Positions 45,718 through 53,996 of a stretch of 64,000 bases of DNA are shown in pieces. Location of the stretch: NCBI RefSeq assembly GCF_001676725.1, contig NZ_CP016172.1, forward strand, positions 2,170,001 through 2,234,000, read 5' to 3'. This DNA comes from Bordetella flabilis (GTDB lineage: Bacteria > Pseudomonadota > Gammaproteobacteria > Burkholderiales > Burkholderiaceae_B). A program made the position numbers and the translations under genes. The notes beneath the pieces were generated by a model. That model was not told the origin of the DNA, did no database searches, and was given only the letters and a program-made list of their open reading frames with translations. How positions within the stretch are numbered: position 1 is the stretch's first letter; each line of letters opens with the position of its first letter.

Positions 45718-45990
45718 ATGAACAAAACTGAACTGATCGACCACATCGCCAGCAAGGCCGATATCTCGAAAGCCGCCGCCGGCCGCTCCCTCGATGCGCT
45801 GATCGGCGCTGTGAAGTCGACGCTGAAGAAGGGTGGTACGGTAACGCTGGTCGGCTTCGGCACGTTCGCCGTTTCGGCCCGTGCTGCACGTACGGGGCGC
45901 AATCCGCGTACGGGTGAGAGCATCAAAATCAAAAAGGCCAAGGTACCGAAGTTTCGCGCCGGCAAGGCACTGAAGGACGCGGTCAACTGA
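45718..45990 (+). CDS. hupB: HU family DNA-binding protein
   Basis: Histone-like protein of 90 residues. The full HU pattern is present: [34 protein letters not shown], then the DNA-gripping arm [14 protein letters not shown] and [16 protein letters not shown] at the end. It compacts and bends DNA as a dimer. No ribosome site stands out before the ATG; GAGGGG lies 12 bases upstream. A hairpin without a T run follows the stop near 46010. Confidence 0.96.
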   Translation: MNKTELIDHIASKADISKAAAGRSLDALIGAVKSTLKKGGTVTLVGFGTFAVSARAARTGRNPRTGESIKIKKAKVPKFRAGKALKDAVN

Positions 45991-46182
45991 TTGTCCTGTG
46001 GCCCTGGCTGCCCCGGTATCGCCGGGGCACATGAAGCGCCGCGGTATCGCGAGCGCAGCGTCGTGCTCGTACCGCCCCGGCCCTTGCGCGGATTGCCTTG
46101 GCAGGCGGTGCAAGGGTGTTCCGCCGCCCCGGTCCGGACTATCGGCTGGGCCGGAGGCGGCGCTCAGCGAAATGGGAAACGC

Positions 46183-46620
46183 CTACGCAGCGTCGGATGG
46201 AGATGCGGGCGCAACCGTATATCCGATGTCCGCGGCCATTTCGCGCAGAATGTTCTGCGCCAGATTGAAGGCCGTGTTGGCGGCGGGCACGCCGGCATAG
46301 ATGGCATTCTGCAAAAGCACTTCCTTCAGCTCGTCAGGCGCCAGTCGGGTTTCGTCGCGAGCGCCCAGGGCGGCACGCACGTGCAGTTCGAATTCCTCCC
46401 AGCGGCCCAAAGCCATGGTCGTCGTCAGCACCATGACCCGGCGCATCTTGCGCGGCAGGCCCGGACGACTCCAGATCTCGTCCCAGGCGTAGCGGGTGAT
46501 CAGGTTCTGGAACTCGGCGGTGAAGGTGGTTGCACGCGCCAGCGAACGGTCGACCCAGGCGTCGCCCAGCACTTCGCGGCGGTTGCGCATTCCTTTTTCG
46601 AAACTGTCATCTGTGCTCAT
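46183..46620 (-). CDS. pcaC: 4-carboxymuconolactone decarboxylase PcaC
   Basis: Protein of 145 residues of the carboxymuconolactone decarboxylase family, close to true PcaC: RREVLGDAWVDRSLARATTF, FQNLITRYAWDEIWSRPGL, ALGRWEEFELHVRAAL and ELKEVLLQNAIYAGVPAANTAF. PcaC decarboxylates 4-carboxymuconolactone in the protocatechuate branch of the beta-ketoadipate pathway. No other pca gene (pcaGH, pcaB, pcaD) is nearby, so it may be part of a dispersed pathway or a paralogue with another role. GAGGAAAG lies seven bases before the ATG at 46618-46620. Confidence 0.88.
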   Translation of the reverse strand: MSTDDSFEKGMRNRREVLGDAWVDRSLARATTFTAEFQNLITRYAWDEIWSRPGLPRKMRRVMVLTTTMALGRWEEFELHVRAALGARDETRLAPDELKEVLLQNAIYAGVPAANTAFNLAQNILREMAADIGYTVAPASPSDAA

Positions 46621-46724
46621 GTTGTCTTTCCTCAAAGGCGTGAGGCGGGCCGCGACGTGGCCGGCGGCGAAACGGATGGTGCGGTATGGCGTCGCCCGGC
46701 CCGGCAATGTTCGCAGCGTCTGGT

Positions 46725-46753
46725 TTGCTGACCGCCTGCGCAATCGCTATAAT
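46725..46753 (+). promoter_or_regulatory. Sigma-70 promoter of tRNA-Val
   Basis: TTGCTG-N17-TATAAT, a full consensus -10 box with correct spacing, about 70 bases before the tRNA. Confidence 0.75.
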
Positions 46754-46822
46754 GCTCGGCTTGCAGCGGCCAACTCGTTGGCGTTACGCGGCTTGCATCC
46801 AGAGTGGTCCCACTCGTTCCGG

Positions 46823-46898
46823 GGGTGCTTAGCTCAGCTGGTAGAGCGGCGCCCTTACAAGGCGTAGGTCGGGGGTTCGAACCCCTCAGCACCCACCA
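46823..46898 (+). tRNA. tRNA-Val (anticodon TAC)
   Basis: 76 bases including encoded CCA: acceptor GGGTGCT/AGCACCC, D-arm GCTC-GAGC, anticodon loop CTTACAA with TAC, T-arm GGGGG-TTCGAAC-CCCTC. Confidence 0.95.
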
Positions 46899-47010
46899 TT
46901 CCCCGGAATTCGGAACCAAGTCTTTTGCGGTTCCCCGCAATATTCCCAGATAGTTCCCCGGCAATTGGCGCGGGCCGCATTGCGGCCCGGTTGCGTGACT
47001 GGACGGGGAT

Positions 47011-47988
47011 TCAGTTCACCGTGATGTTGTTGGCTTTTGCCACCTCGGCCCATCGCTTTTCTTCGGAATCGACGAAGCTGGCGAATTCGGCCGATGTGCT
47101 GCCGACCGGCGTCAGGCCGAGCTTGGCAAGCTTCTCCTTCACGTCAGGGCGCGCCAGCGTCGTCTGCACGAGGGTTTGCAGGCGATTCACGACGGCCTCC
47201 GGTGTGCCGGCGGGCAGGAAAAATCCGTTCCATTCGACGACATTGAAGCCCTTGATGCCGCTTTCGGCCATGGTCGGCACATCGGGCAATTCCGCCATCC
47301 GCTTGTCCGACGTGACGGCCAGTGCGCGCAGCTTCTTGCCGGCGATGTAATTCAGGCTGGAAGCGGCGTTGGCGAAATAGACATCGACCTGGCCGCTCAT
47401 GACGTCGACCAAGGCCGGTGCACCGCCCTTATATGGGATGTGAACCAGGTCCAGCGATGCGTCCTTCTTCAACAATTCGCCTGCCATCTGCGCCAGGCTG
47501 CCCGGCCCGTACGAAGCAAAGGTGTGCTTGCCGGGATGCTGTTTGGCGGCGTTGATGAAGTCCTGCACGGTTTGGAACGGGGAGTTGGCGGCCACCACCA
47601 TGATGTTGGGCACGCTCACGGCCTGCGACACCGGGATGAAATCCTTCTTGAAGTCGTACGGGAGCTTGCGGGTCGCGGCATTGATGGAAAACGCCGATGC
47701 GTCGTACAGCACCGTATAGCCGTCCGGTGCCGCGCGCGCGACGAAGGCCGCACCGATGGAGCCGCTGGCGCCGCCCTTGTTTTCGATGACAATGCTTTGG
47801 CCCGAGACTTCGCCGAGTCCCTGCGCGATGATACGTGCCGCGTTGTCGGCGCCGCCGCCGGCCGAGTAGGGCACGACGAGCGTGATCGGCTGGGCCGGAT
47901 AGTCGGCCGCTGCGGCGGTGGCGACACTGCCCAGCATCGCCAGCGCGACGGCGAATCCGGCGGCAGGTTTGCGTCGTTGTAGATTCAA
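47011..47988 (-). CDS. Bug-family tripartite tricarboxylate-type binding protein
   Basis: Periplasmic solute-binding protein of 325 residues of the Bug (TctC) family, greatly expanded in Bordetella. Signal peptide 1-27 ending TAAAADYP. Family blocks: ITLVVPYSAGGGADNAARII, VIENKGGASGSIGAAFVA, LVHIPYKGGAPALVDVM and RALAVTSDKRMAELPDVPTM. It should bind a carboxylate for a TctAB membrane pair, which is not in the window. The start is TTG (47986-47988) with GGAGAAG six bases upstream. It is the most downstream gene of the cyclase/CoA-transferase/lyase cluster and probably shares its transcript and substrate. Confidence 0.92.
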   Translation of the reverse strand: MNLQRRKPAAGFAVALAMLGSVATAAAADYPAQPITLVVPYSAGGGADNAARIIAQGLGEVSGQSIVIENKGGASGSIGAAFVARAAPDGYTVLYDASAFSINAATRKLPYDFKKDFIPVSQAVSVPNIMVVAANSPFQTVQDFINAAKQHPGKHTFASYGPGSLAQMAGELLKKDASLDLVHIPYKGGAPALVDVMSGQVDVYFANAASSLNYIAGKKLRALAVTSDKRMAELPDVPTMAESGIKGFNVVEWNGFFLPAGTPEAVVNRLQTLVQTTLARPDVKEKLAKLGLTPVGSTSAEFASFVDSEEKRWAEVAKANNITVN

Positions 47989-48035
47989 GGTCTTCTCCAG
48001 TGGAATTTATAAAGGGATAGATAACGCCCGCGGTG

Positions 48036-49040
48036 CTATACCGTGGCGATGGGGTTCACGGGCGCCCCTACGAGGCCTGGCAGGTACATCGGGGCAGCAG
48101 TGAGGAAAAAGGCGTGGCGGTCGTTCTGGCGCAGCCAGGCGGCAAGCGCCGTCAGGTGCCACAGTTCGCCCAGCGGAAGGCCCAGTTTGAAAAGGCAGAG
48201 TTCGTGCAAGGGCAGCAGCGGCCCGCTGTCGGCATCCAGGGTGTGGTTGCGCCGTTCAACGGCATGGTTGTCCGCCGCGATGGCCGCAATCTTGCTATTG
48301 GCGATCCAGTTCAGCAGATCGGCGTCGCGGCCGTCCAGCATGCAGCAACTGTGTTTCAGGCGATCCAGTTTGGCGTCCGGCAGGCGCAAGGCCAGGTCGG
48401 CCAGTCCGGTGTGCAGGCACAGCACATCGCCCTGGCGCACTTCGACGCCATCCGTATCCATGACCTGCATCAGATCGCGGTATGACACCAGGCGGAAATC
48501 GTCGCCGAAGTGTGCGCGTAGGTCGACCAGCACGCCGCGTCCTTGGATGCCATGCCGCGCCATTGGCGCAATGGACAACTCCTGCGTGCCGTTGAAGTCG
48601 GGGCCGTGCGGTTCGCTTACCTGGAAACCGTTGTAGCCCGTCGGCACGGGATGGCCGTCACCGTGGGGGTCGAACATCGCGCCGATGTGGCCCAGGGCGT
48701 CCCATTGTGTCGAGTACTGCGGCGACAGCGTTACGCTGTCGTCGCTGACGACGTCGGTTGCGCCCGGGACGTCCGACGCCAGCGGATAGCGGTAGACCGG
48801 TACGCCGTTCTTTTCAGACGGCCGGATCACGGGGCCCTTGCGGCGGGGATTGAGCACGGGCGCGCGCGGCACGTCCAGCGGCAGGCTCAGCGAAAACGAC
48901 AGGCCGGCGCGGATTTCGGCGACCGCGGCCAGGCGTTGCGCGTGTTGGATGTAGTTCAGCGTGCCGAGGCGGTCATCGGGGCCGAAGTCGCCCCAGTTCG
49001 AACCTTCCGGCCGTACGCGCCAGCGTCGGGTGTTTGTCAT
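48036..49040 (-). CDS. Cyclase-family (kynurenine formamidase-like) hydrolase
   Basis: Protein of 334 residues of the cyclase family. The metal-binding region appears as QYSTQWDALGHIGAMFD, corresponding to the HxGTHxD-type motif, and GVLVDLRAHFG and GDVLCLHTGLADLALRLP are other family segments. Relatives hydrolyse cyclic or N-formyl substrates with a metal ion. Its place between a Bug protein and a CoA-transferase suggests it opens or deformylates the substrate before CoA activation, but this is inference. ATG at 49038-49040; the CoA-transferase gene ends 24 bases upstream. Confidence 0.85.
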   Translation of the reverse strand: MTNTRRWRVRPEGSNWGDFGPDDRLGTLNYIQHAQRLAAVAEIRAGLSFSLSLPLDVPRAPVLNPRRKGPVIRPSEKNGVPVYRYPLASDVPGATDVVSDDSVTLSPQYSTQWDALGHIGAMFDPHGDGHPVPTGYNGFQVSEPHGPDFNGTQELSIAPMARHGIQGRGVLVDLRAHFGDDFRLVSYRDLMQVMDTDGVEVRQGDVLCLHTGLADLALRLPDAKLDRLKHSCCMLDGRDADLLNWIANSKIAAIAADNHAVERRNHTLDADSGPLLPLHELCLFKLGLPLGELWHLTALAAWLRQNDRHAFFLTAAPMYLPGLVGAPVNPIATV

Positions 49041-49064
49041 GTGGTGATTCCAGTGTCGCGCGTA

Positions 49065-50270
49065 TCAACGCACCGCGGCCGAGGCAATCAAGTCCTCGAC
49101 GGCCTGCTGCGGATAGCCCAGGTCCAGCAGAATCTGCCGCGTATGCTGGCCCAGCGCCGGCGCACCGTCCGCGAGGTCGGCAGGCTTGCTTGCGGCCGCC
49201 TCGTTGCCGAAGTGCGCCCAGCGAGCCAGGCCCAGATAGGCGCCTGCCTGCGGGTTCGTGTATTGCCGCATGAATCCCATGGACTGGACTTGCGGATGGT
49301 CGAACATGTCTTCCACGCGATTGACCACCGCGCAGGGTACGCTCTGGCCGAAGCGTTCCGCCCATGTCGGTGCGGTTTCGCGCGCCAGGGCGGCGCGTAC
49401 GCGCGGAATGAGGTCGGCCGCCCGCGCGGCGCGCTTTTTGACGCTGTCGTATTCCGGGTCGTCCGCCAGTTCCGCCAATCCCAGGTGTTCGCACAGGGCT
49501 CGCCAGAAATGCGGCGTGTTCGCGGAGATATAAAGATAGCCATCGCGCGTCGGATGGATCCCCGTGATGCCGCCCGACCGCATGTCGCGTTCGATATGCC
49601 GCGGCTCACCCTCGGCCCAGACCAGGCGAGCCGATTGCATGGCCAGTGCGCTACCCAGCAGCGATACGTCGATCGCCTGGCCCATGCCTGTTTTCTCGCG
49701 GCGGTAGAGGGCAGCGGCCACGCTGTTGGACAGCAGGGCGGCGCCGTAATAGTCGACCACGGATCCATACAGGATTTCGGGCGGGCCATCGGCCTTGCCC
49801 TGGGCCGAGCACATGCCAGTCATGGACTGCAGCACCTGATCGTAGCCGGCATGCTTGGCAAGGGGACCAGTACTGCCGTATCCCGTCATGGCGCAATAGA
49901 TGAGCCGGGGATTCAAGGCCTGCAAAGTCGGGAAATCGATGCGCAGCCGCTCCGGTACGCCGGGGCGGAAGTTGTGCACCAGGACATCGGCCCTGGCCAC
50001 CAGCGCGCACAGCACGTCATACCCTGCCTGCGTCTTCAGATCCAGGCAGATGCCGCGTTTGTGGCGGTTGATGCCCAGGAAGGCGCGGCTCTCCGCCGCG
50101 AGCGTCGACGGGTACTTGCGCAGGTTGTCGCCTTCGGGCGGTTCCACCTTGATGACGTCGGCACCCAGATCGCCCAGCAGGGCACAACCGTAGGGACCCG
50201 CGATGTAGGCACTGAGATCGAGTACCTGTATGCCCGACAAGGGGCGTTCGGAATAAGCTTGTTGCGTCAT
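49065..50270 (-). CDS. CaiB/BaiF (class III) CoA-transferase
   Basis: CoA-transferase of 401 residues. Typical blocks: IQVLDLSAYIAGPYGCALLG, KVEPPEGDNLRKYPS, NRHKRGICLDLKTQAG, the catalytic-Asp region RADVLVHNFRPGVPERL, and GPPEILYGSVVDYYGAA. It moves CoA between organic acids without covalent acyl-enzyme exchange as in class I. Next to a CitE-type lyase, it should activate a hydroxy-dicarboxylic acid (for example citramalate or a relative) for cleavage. The start ATG 50268-50270 lies 22 bases after the lyase stop. Confidence 0.92.
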   Translation of the reverse strand: MTQQAYSERPLSGIQVLDLSAYIAGPYGCALLGDLGADVIKVEPPEGDNLRKYPSTLAAESRAFLGINRHKRGICLDLKTQAGYDVLCALVARADVLVHNFRPGVPERLRIDFPTLQALNPRLIYCAMTGYGSTGPLAKHAGYDQVLQSMTGMCSAQGKADGPPEILYGSVVDYYGAALLSNSVAAALYRREKTGMGQAIDVSLLGSALAMQSARLVWAEGEPRHIERDMRSGGITGIHPTRDGYLYISANTPHFWRALCEHLGLAELADDPEYDSVKKRAARAADLIPRVRAALARETAPTWAERFGQSVPCAVVNRVEDMFDHPQVQSMGFMRQYTNPQAGAYLGLARWAHFGNEAAASKPADLADGAPALGQHTRQILLDLGYPQQAVEDLIASAAVR

Positions 50271-50292
50271 GGGGTGTCTCGGAACCGAAAGC

Positions 50293-51132
50293 TCATTGGC
50301 GGCCGCAGGCCAGCAGGATGTCCTCGGCGCGGCGCACGAAGGGGGCGTCGATCATCTTGCCGTCGAGCAGGAACGCGCCCGTGCCCGGGTGTGCGCGGGC
50401 GGCGTCGACGATGTGCTGTGCCTGCGCGATTTCCTCGGGGCTGTACCCGAATACCTCGTTCGCAATAGCGATCTGGCTGGGGTGGATGCAGGATTTGCCC
50501 AGGAAGCCCAACGAGCGGGATAGCCGCGCTTCGGTGCGAAAGCCGTCGCGGTCCGCCACATTCGGGTAGGCGCCGTCCAGCACGTATTTGCCGCTGGCGC
50601 CGGCCGCCAGGCGCAACGCAAGCATTACATGCCTGAGCGTCTCCGGCTCGTAGCGCGCAATGCCCAGCGGCTCGAAGAGGTCCGCCAGGCCAAGCTGCAG
50701 GCCGCACACGGTTTCATGGGCGCTGGCGATTTCTGCCGCCATGGCGAGGCCGCGCGGCGTTTCGATATTCACCAGCAATCCACCTTGAAAGCCTGCCGCC
50801 GCGAGCGCCGCCACCGCGGCTCTCACATCGGCGGCGTTTTCGATTTTCGGAACATTGAGGATGTCGACGGGTGCCAGGCCGAGCGCGGCCAGATCGGCCG
50901 CGAAATGCACACTGTCCACGCCATTGACGCGAACGATAATTTTTTTGCCGTGTGCAGGATAGAGCCGCGGCATGTCTGCCGTCAGCCAGTCGGCAAGGAC
51001 GCGACGCGCCTCGTCCTTGCGCTCGGGCGCCACGGCGTCTTCGAGGTCGAAGGATATGGCGTCGGCCTGGCTGGCCATGGCCTTGGCGAACAGTTCCGGG
51101 CGCGATGCGGGAACGAAGAGCTTGCTTTTCAC
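50293..51132 (-). CDS. CitE-type CoA-ester lyase (HpcH/HpaI family)
   Basis: A 279-residue lyase of the citrate lyase beta-subunit family. Blocks: KSKLFVPASRPELFAKAM, ISFDLEDAVAPERKDEAR (metal-binding acidic pair), IIVRVNGVDS, ILNVPKIENAADVRA, LVNIETPRGLAMAAEIA, GLQLGLADLFEPLG and GFLGKSCIHPSQIAIANEVFG. Stand-alone CitE-like enzymes cleave malyl-CoA, methylmalyl-CoA or citramalyl-CoA into acetyl- or propionyl-CoA and a keto acid. The start is GTG (51130-51132) after AAGGAGA. First gene of the cluster; a divergent LysR gene lies 88 bases away. Confidence 0.9.
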   Translation of the reverse strand: MKSKLFVPASRPELFAKAMASQADAISFDLEDAVAPERKDEARRVLADWLTADMPRLYPAHGKKIIVRVNGVDSVHFAADLAALGLAPVDILNVPKIENAADVRAAVAALAAAGFQGGLLVNIETPRGLAMAAEIASAHETVCGLQLGLADLFEPLGIARYEPETLRHVMLALRLAAGASGKYVLDGAYPNVADRDGFRTEARLSRSLGFLGKSCIHPSQIAIANEVFGYSPEEIAQAQHIVDAARAHPGTGAFLLDGKMIDAPFVRRAEDILLACGRQ

Positions 51133-51197
51133 CGTTGTCTCCTTTTCCGGGCATTGTGACAAACAAGCGGCCCCCATTGCATCGGGCTGGCTGCGAT

Positions 51198-51222
51198 ATA
51201 ACGATAGAATCTCTATCGTTAT
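51198..51222. promoter_or_regulatory. Perfect palindrome at the lysR start, probable operator
   Basis: ATAACGATAGA (51198-51208) and its exact reverse complement TCTATCGTTAT (51212-51222) flank a 3-base centre. It sits in the shared gap of the LysR gene and the lyase cluster and covers the first two bases of the lysR ATG, so a protein bound there would block lysR. Confidence 0.65.
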
Positions 51223-52129
51223 GAATACCGATTATCTCAAGACGCTGCTGGCTGTGTCGCGCCATGGGTCCATGGCGGCGGCTGCACGCCGGCTCGGCCT
51301 GACTCATGGGGCGGTCGCGCAGCAAATCCGCGTCCTGGAGAAGGAATTGGGCACGGTACTGGTGGCCCGCGCGGGCCGTACGGTGCACATGACCGAAAAC
51401 GCCGCACGGCTGTTGGAGTCGGTGGAGCAGGTGTTGGAACAGGTCGAACGCCTGCATTACCTGGCGCGGTCCAGCCAGACCGTGGGGCAACTGCGGCTGG
51501 GCGCCGGCCACACGGCGCTGAACACCACGGTCCCGAGCATCCTGGAGCAACTGGTAAGGCGGCACCCCGGAATCAGCGTCGATATCCATCCGGGTCATTC
51601 CGCCCAGTTCTATCCCAGCATCGAGAACGGCGATCTGGACGCCGCCATCGCCCTGGAGGCGCCGTATCCGCTGCCCAAGAGTCTGGCCTGGCATCTGCTG
51701 CGCGAAGAACCGCACGTCCTGGCGGTGGCGCCGCACCACGCCGGGCGGGATCCTCACACGCTGCTCGCGACGCAACCATTCATCCGGTATACCCGCAGTG
51801 ATTGGGGCGGGCGCCATGCGGATGATTACCTGCGGCGAGTCGGCATTCGGCCCCGCGAACGGTTCGAGCTCAATGCCATCGAGTCCATCGCGGTGATGGT
51901 CAGCCGTGATCTGGGCGTCGCCATCCTGCCCATGTCGACCAGTGGGGTGATCTCGCGGTTGAATATTGTGGCGCTGCCGCTGCCCGCGCCTTGTGAACCA
52001 CGGCGGTTCGGCCTGATCTGGTCGCGCGGATCTTCGCGGATCAGCGTTATCCAGGCGTTCCTGGCGATCGCGGTGGCGGAATACCGCGAGCTGGGCGCGC
52101 CGCATTCCGCCCTCGGTGCGGAGCGCTGA
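51221..52129 (+). CDS. LysR-family transcriptional regulator
   Basis: LysR-type regulator of 302 residues. N-terminal winged helix (1-60): MNTDYLKTLLAVSRHGSMAAAARRLGLT-type with recognition helix HGAVAQQIRVLEKELG. The rest is the periplasmic-binding-like effector domain (about 90-295; ILEQLVRRHPGISVDIHPG). It is divergent from the CitE-CoA-transferase-cyclase-Bug genes and most likely activates them with the substrate or a breakdown product as inducer. No ribosome site is visible before the ATG because the palindrome occupies that position. Confidence 0.92.
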   Translation: MNTDYLKTLLAVSRHGSMAAAARRLGLTHGAVAQQIRVLEKELGTVLVARAGRTVHMTENAARLLESVEQVLEQVERLHYLARSSQTVGQLRLGAGHTALNTTVPSILEQLVRRHPGISVDIHPGHSAQFYPSIENGDLDAAIALEAPYPLPKSLAWHLLREEPHVLAVAPHHAGRDPHTLLATQPFIRYTRSDWGGRHADDYLRRVGIRPRERFELNAIESIAVMVSRDLGVAILPMSTSGVISRLNIVALPLPAPCEPRRFGLIWSRGSSRISVIQAFLAIAVAEYRELGAPHSALGAER

Positions 52130-52164
52130 GTCCATACAGTACGGGGCGCCGTCCCGGCAATGGT

Positions 52165-52183
52165 TTTGCGAATAATTCGCATT
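52165..52183 (+). promoter_or_regulatory. Fur-box-like 7-1-7 palindrome before tonB
   Basis: TGCGAAT-A-ATTCGCA is a perfect 7-1-7 inverted repeat, matching the Fur consensus TGATAAT-n-ATTATCA in ten of 14 arm bases. It lies 75-90 bases before tonB, where iron control is expected. Confidence 0.6.
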
Positions 52184-52255
52184 TGGGATAGCATATCGGA
52201 CTCACTCCGCGTAGGGCTTCCCGGTTTCCGGGTAGTCGCACGGCACATATACGTC

Positions 52256-53089
52256 ATGGCATCGGGCTGGTTCATGCCTCGCAACAAGAGCGGTTGGTCC
52301 ACTTCGTCGAAATCTTCCCTGGGCATCCGGTTAACCGCCGCCGTTACGGTCGTCGCCTTGCATGCGATCGTGGCGGCCGGCATGTTGTCCACGGAAGAGG
52401 TAAAGCCGGTATTGCCGGAGAGCCAGCCCATTATGGTGAGCGTGGTGGAAGCTCCCGTACCGCAAGTGGCAAAAGCGCCGGAAACGGAACAGCCGCCGCA
52501 GCCCGCGGTCCAGCCTCCGCCGCCGCAACCGGAGCCGGAGCCGGAGGTCAAGCCGGAGCCTGAACCGGATCCGGCACCGCCTGAAAAGATCGAGCCCACG
52601 CCCGAACCGGAGCCGGTTGTCGAGAAGCCACCCGTGCCCGCCCCCCAGCCGAAACCCAAGCCCAAGCCCAAGCCGCGTCCACCGGTGCAGCAGGCCCCTG
52701 CGCCCAAGCCTGTGGAGCAGCCGCCGACCCCGGCACCGCCCGCGGGTGCGCCGGATGGCGCGACGATGACGCAGGCGCCGCGCCAGGGTCCGCCTCGCGA
52801 CCAGCCCGAAACGGTCTCCAATATCGAGTACCTGGGCGCAGGTCCGGCCCCGGTCTATCCGGCGGCGTCGAAGCGGCGCCGTGAGGAAGGCAGGGTGATG
52901 GTGCTGGTCGTCGTCAATCCGCAGGGCCTGGTGGAAAAAGCCACGGTGGTGTCTTCCTCTGGCTATCCGCGCCTGGACGAGGCGGCGCTGGATGCGTTGC
53001 GCCGCGTGCGCTTCAAGCCCTACACCCGCAACGGTGTCGCCTACACCGTGCAGGCTCGAATTCCATTCGATTTCAATATAAGGAACTGA
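52256..53089 (+). CDS. tonB: TonB energy-transducing protein
   Basis: Protein of about 277 residues: a membrane helix near the N-terminus (about 23-43, GIRLTAAVTVVALHAIVAA), a long Pro/Glu/Lys-rich periplasmic spacer (about 75-180, with repeated PEPEP and KPKPKPKP), and the C-terminal TonB domain (about 195-277; VYPAASKRRREEGRVMVLVVV and PRLDEAALDALRRVRFKPY). It couples the proton gradient to outer-membrane receptors for iron chelates. Start uncertain: ATG 52256 or 52274; neither has a good ribosome site. exbB follows one base after the stop and exbD directly after that. Confidence 0.93.
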   Translation: MASGWFMPRNKSGWSTSSKSSLGIRLTAAVTVVALHAIVAAGMLSTEEVKPVLPESQPIMVSVVEAPVPQVAKAPETEQPPQPAVQPPPPQPEPEPEVKPEPEPDPAPPEKIEPTPEPEPVVEKPPVPAPQPKPKPKPKPRPPVQQAPAPKPVEQPPTPAPPAGAPDGATMTQAPRQGPPRDQPETVSNIEYLGAGPAPVYPAASKRRREEGRVMVLVVVNPQGLVEKATVVSSSGYPRLDEAALDALRRVRFKPYTRNGVAYTVQARIPFDFNIRN

Positions 53090-53090
53090 C

Positions 53091-53996
53091 ATGTCCATCG
53101 CACACCACATCGCCATGGTGCTGGCGCAGGCCACGCCCGCCGCGCCTGCCGATCCTGGCGCCGGACAGGCTGCCGCGGCCGCCGCGGCGCAGGCGCCGAA
53201 CGCCGCGCCCCTGGCCAGTAGCGTTCTCCAGGCCGGCACGCCCCCGCTTGCAACGCCCGATATGGGGATGATGCATTTCATCGGGCAGAGCGACATCGTC
53301 GGCAAGACTTTGTTCGTCATCCTGCTGTTGATGTCTCTGGTGACGTGGTACCTGATACTGGTCAAGGCGGCCAACGGCATGGTGGTGCGCAAGCGGGCGC
53401 AGGACTTCCTGAACAAGTTCTGGAACGCCGGCTCCCTGGAGCAGGTGGAGCACGAGATAAGCACTCATGGCGCGCGCGACCCGTTCTCCCATCTGGCCGC
53501 CCATGCCATGCACGCACAGGCCCATCATGCGCGGTACGGCGCCACCAAGCTGGCCGAGACCGGTTCGAACAGCGAATTCGTCACGCGAACCATGCGCAAG
53601 GTCATCGACGAGGAGACCGCCAAGCTCGAGAACGGCTTGACCGTGTTGGCGTCAGTCGGGTCCACGGCACCGTTCGTCGGGCTGTTCGGCACGGTGTGGG
53701 GCGTCTACCACGCCTTGGTCGGTATCGGGATGGCCGACGGCGTCACCATCAACCGCATCGCCGGGCCCGTGGGCGAAGCATTGATCATGACAGGCCTGGG
53801 CCTGGCCGTGGCCATTCCCGCCGTACTGGCCTACAACACCTTCGTGCGCAAGAACCGGGTGCTGCTGTCCCGGCTGGACGCGTTCGCGCATGATCTGTTC
53901 GCCTTCCTGACGACCGGGCAGCAGGTCGCAGTATCGGACGGCAAGGTGCGCGCCATGCGGCGTTCCGGCGCGCCGGCCGTGCGCGGGAGCGAATAA
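53091..53996 (+). CDS. exbB: ExbB proton-channel protein
   Basis: ExbB of 301 residues, partner of TonB. A long Ala/Pro-rich N-terminal segment (about 1-55) precedes the first membrane helix (about 72-92, TLFVILLLMSLVTWYLIL). The conserved second and third helices lie at about 180-270: GLTVLASVGSTAPFVGLFGTVWGVYHALVGIG and GPVGEALIMTGLGLAVAIPAVLAYN. The gene begins one base after the tonB stop, so the unit is coupled. Confidence 0.95.
   Translation: MSIAHHIAMVLAQATPAAPADPGAGQAAAAAAAQAPNAAPLASSVLQAGTPPLATPDMGMMHFIGQSDIVGKTLFVILLLMSLVTWYLILVKAANGMVVRKRAQDFLNKFWNAGSLEQVEHEISTHGARDPFSHLAAHAMHAQAHHARYGATKLAETGSNSEFVTRTMRKVIDEETAKLENGLTVLASVGSTAPFVGLFGTVWGVYHALVGIGMADGVTINRIAGPVGEALIMTGLGLAVAIPAVLAYNTFVRKNRVLLSRLDAFAHDLFAFLTTGQQVAVSDGKVRAMRRSGAPAVRGSE

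Noticed and set aside
48543..50468. Very long plus-strand frame (641 codons) opposite the cyclase and CoA-transferase genes
   Set aside because: Antisense shadow of two clearly homologous genes; no domain or ribosome site.
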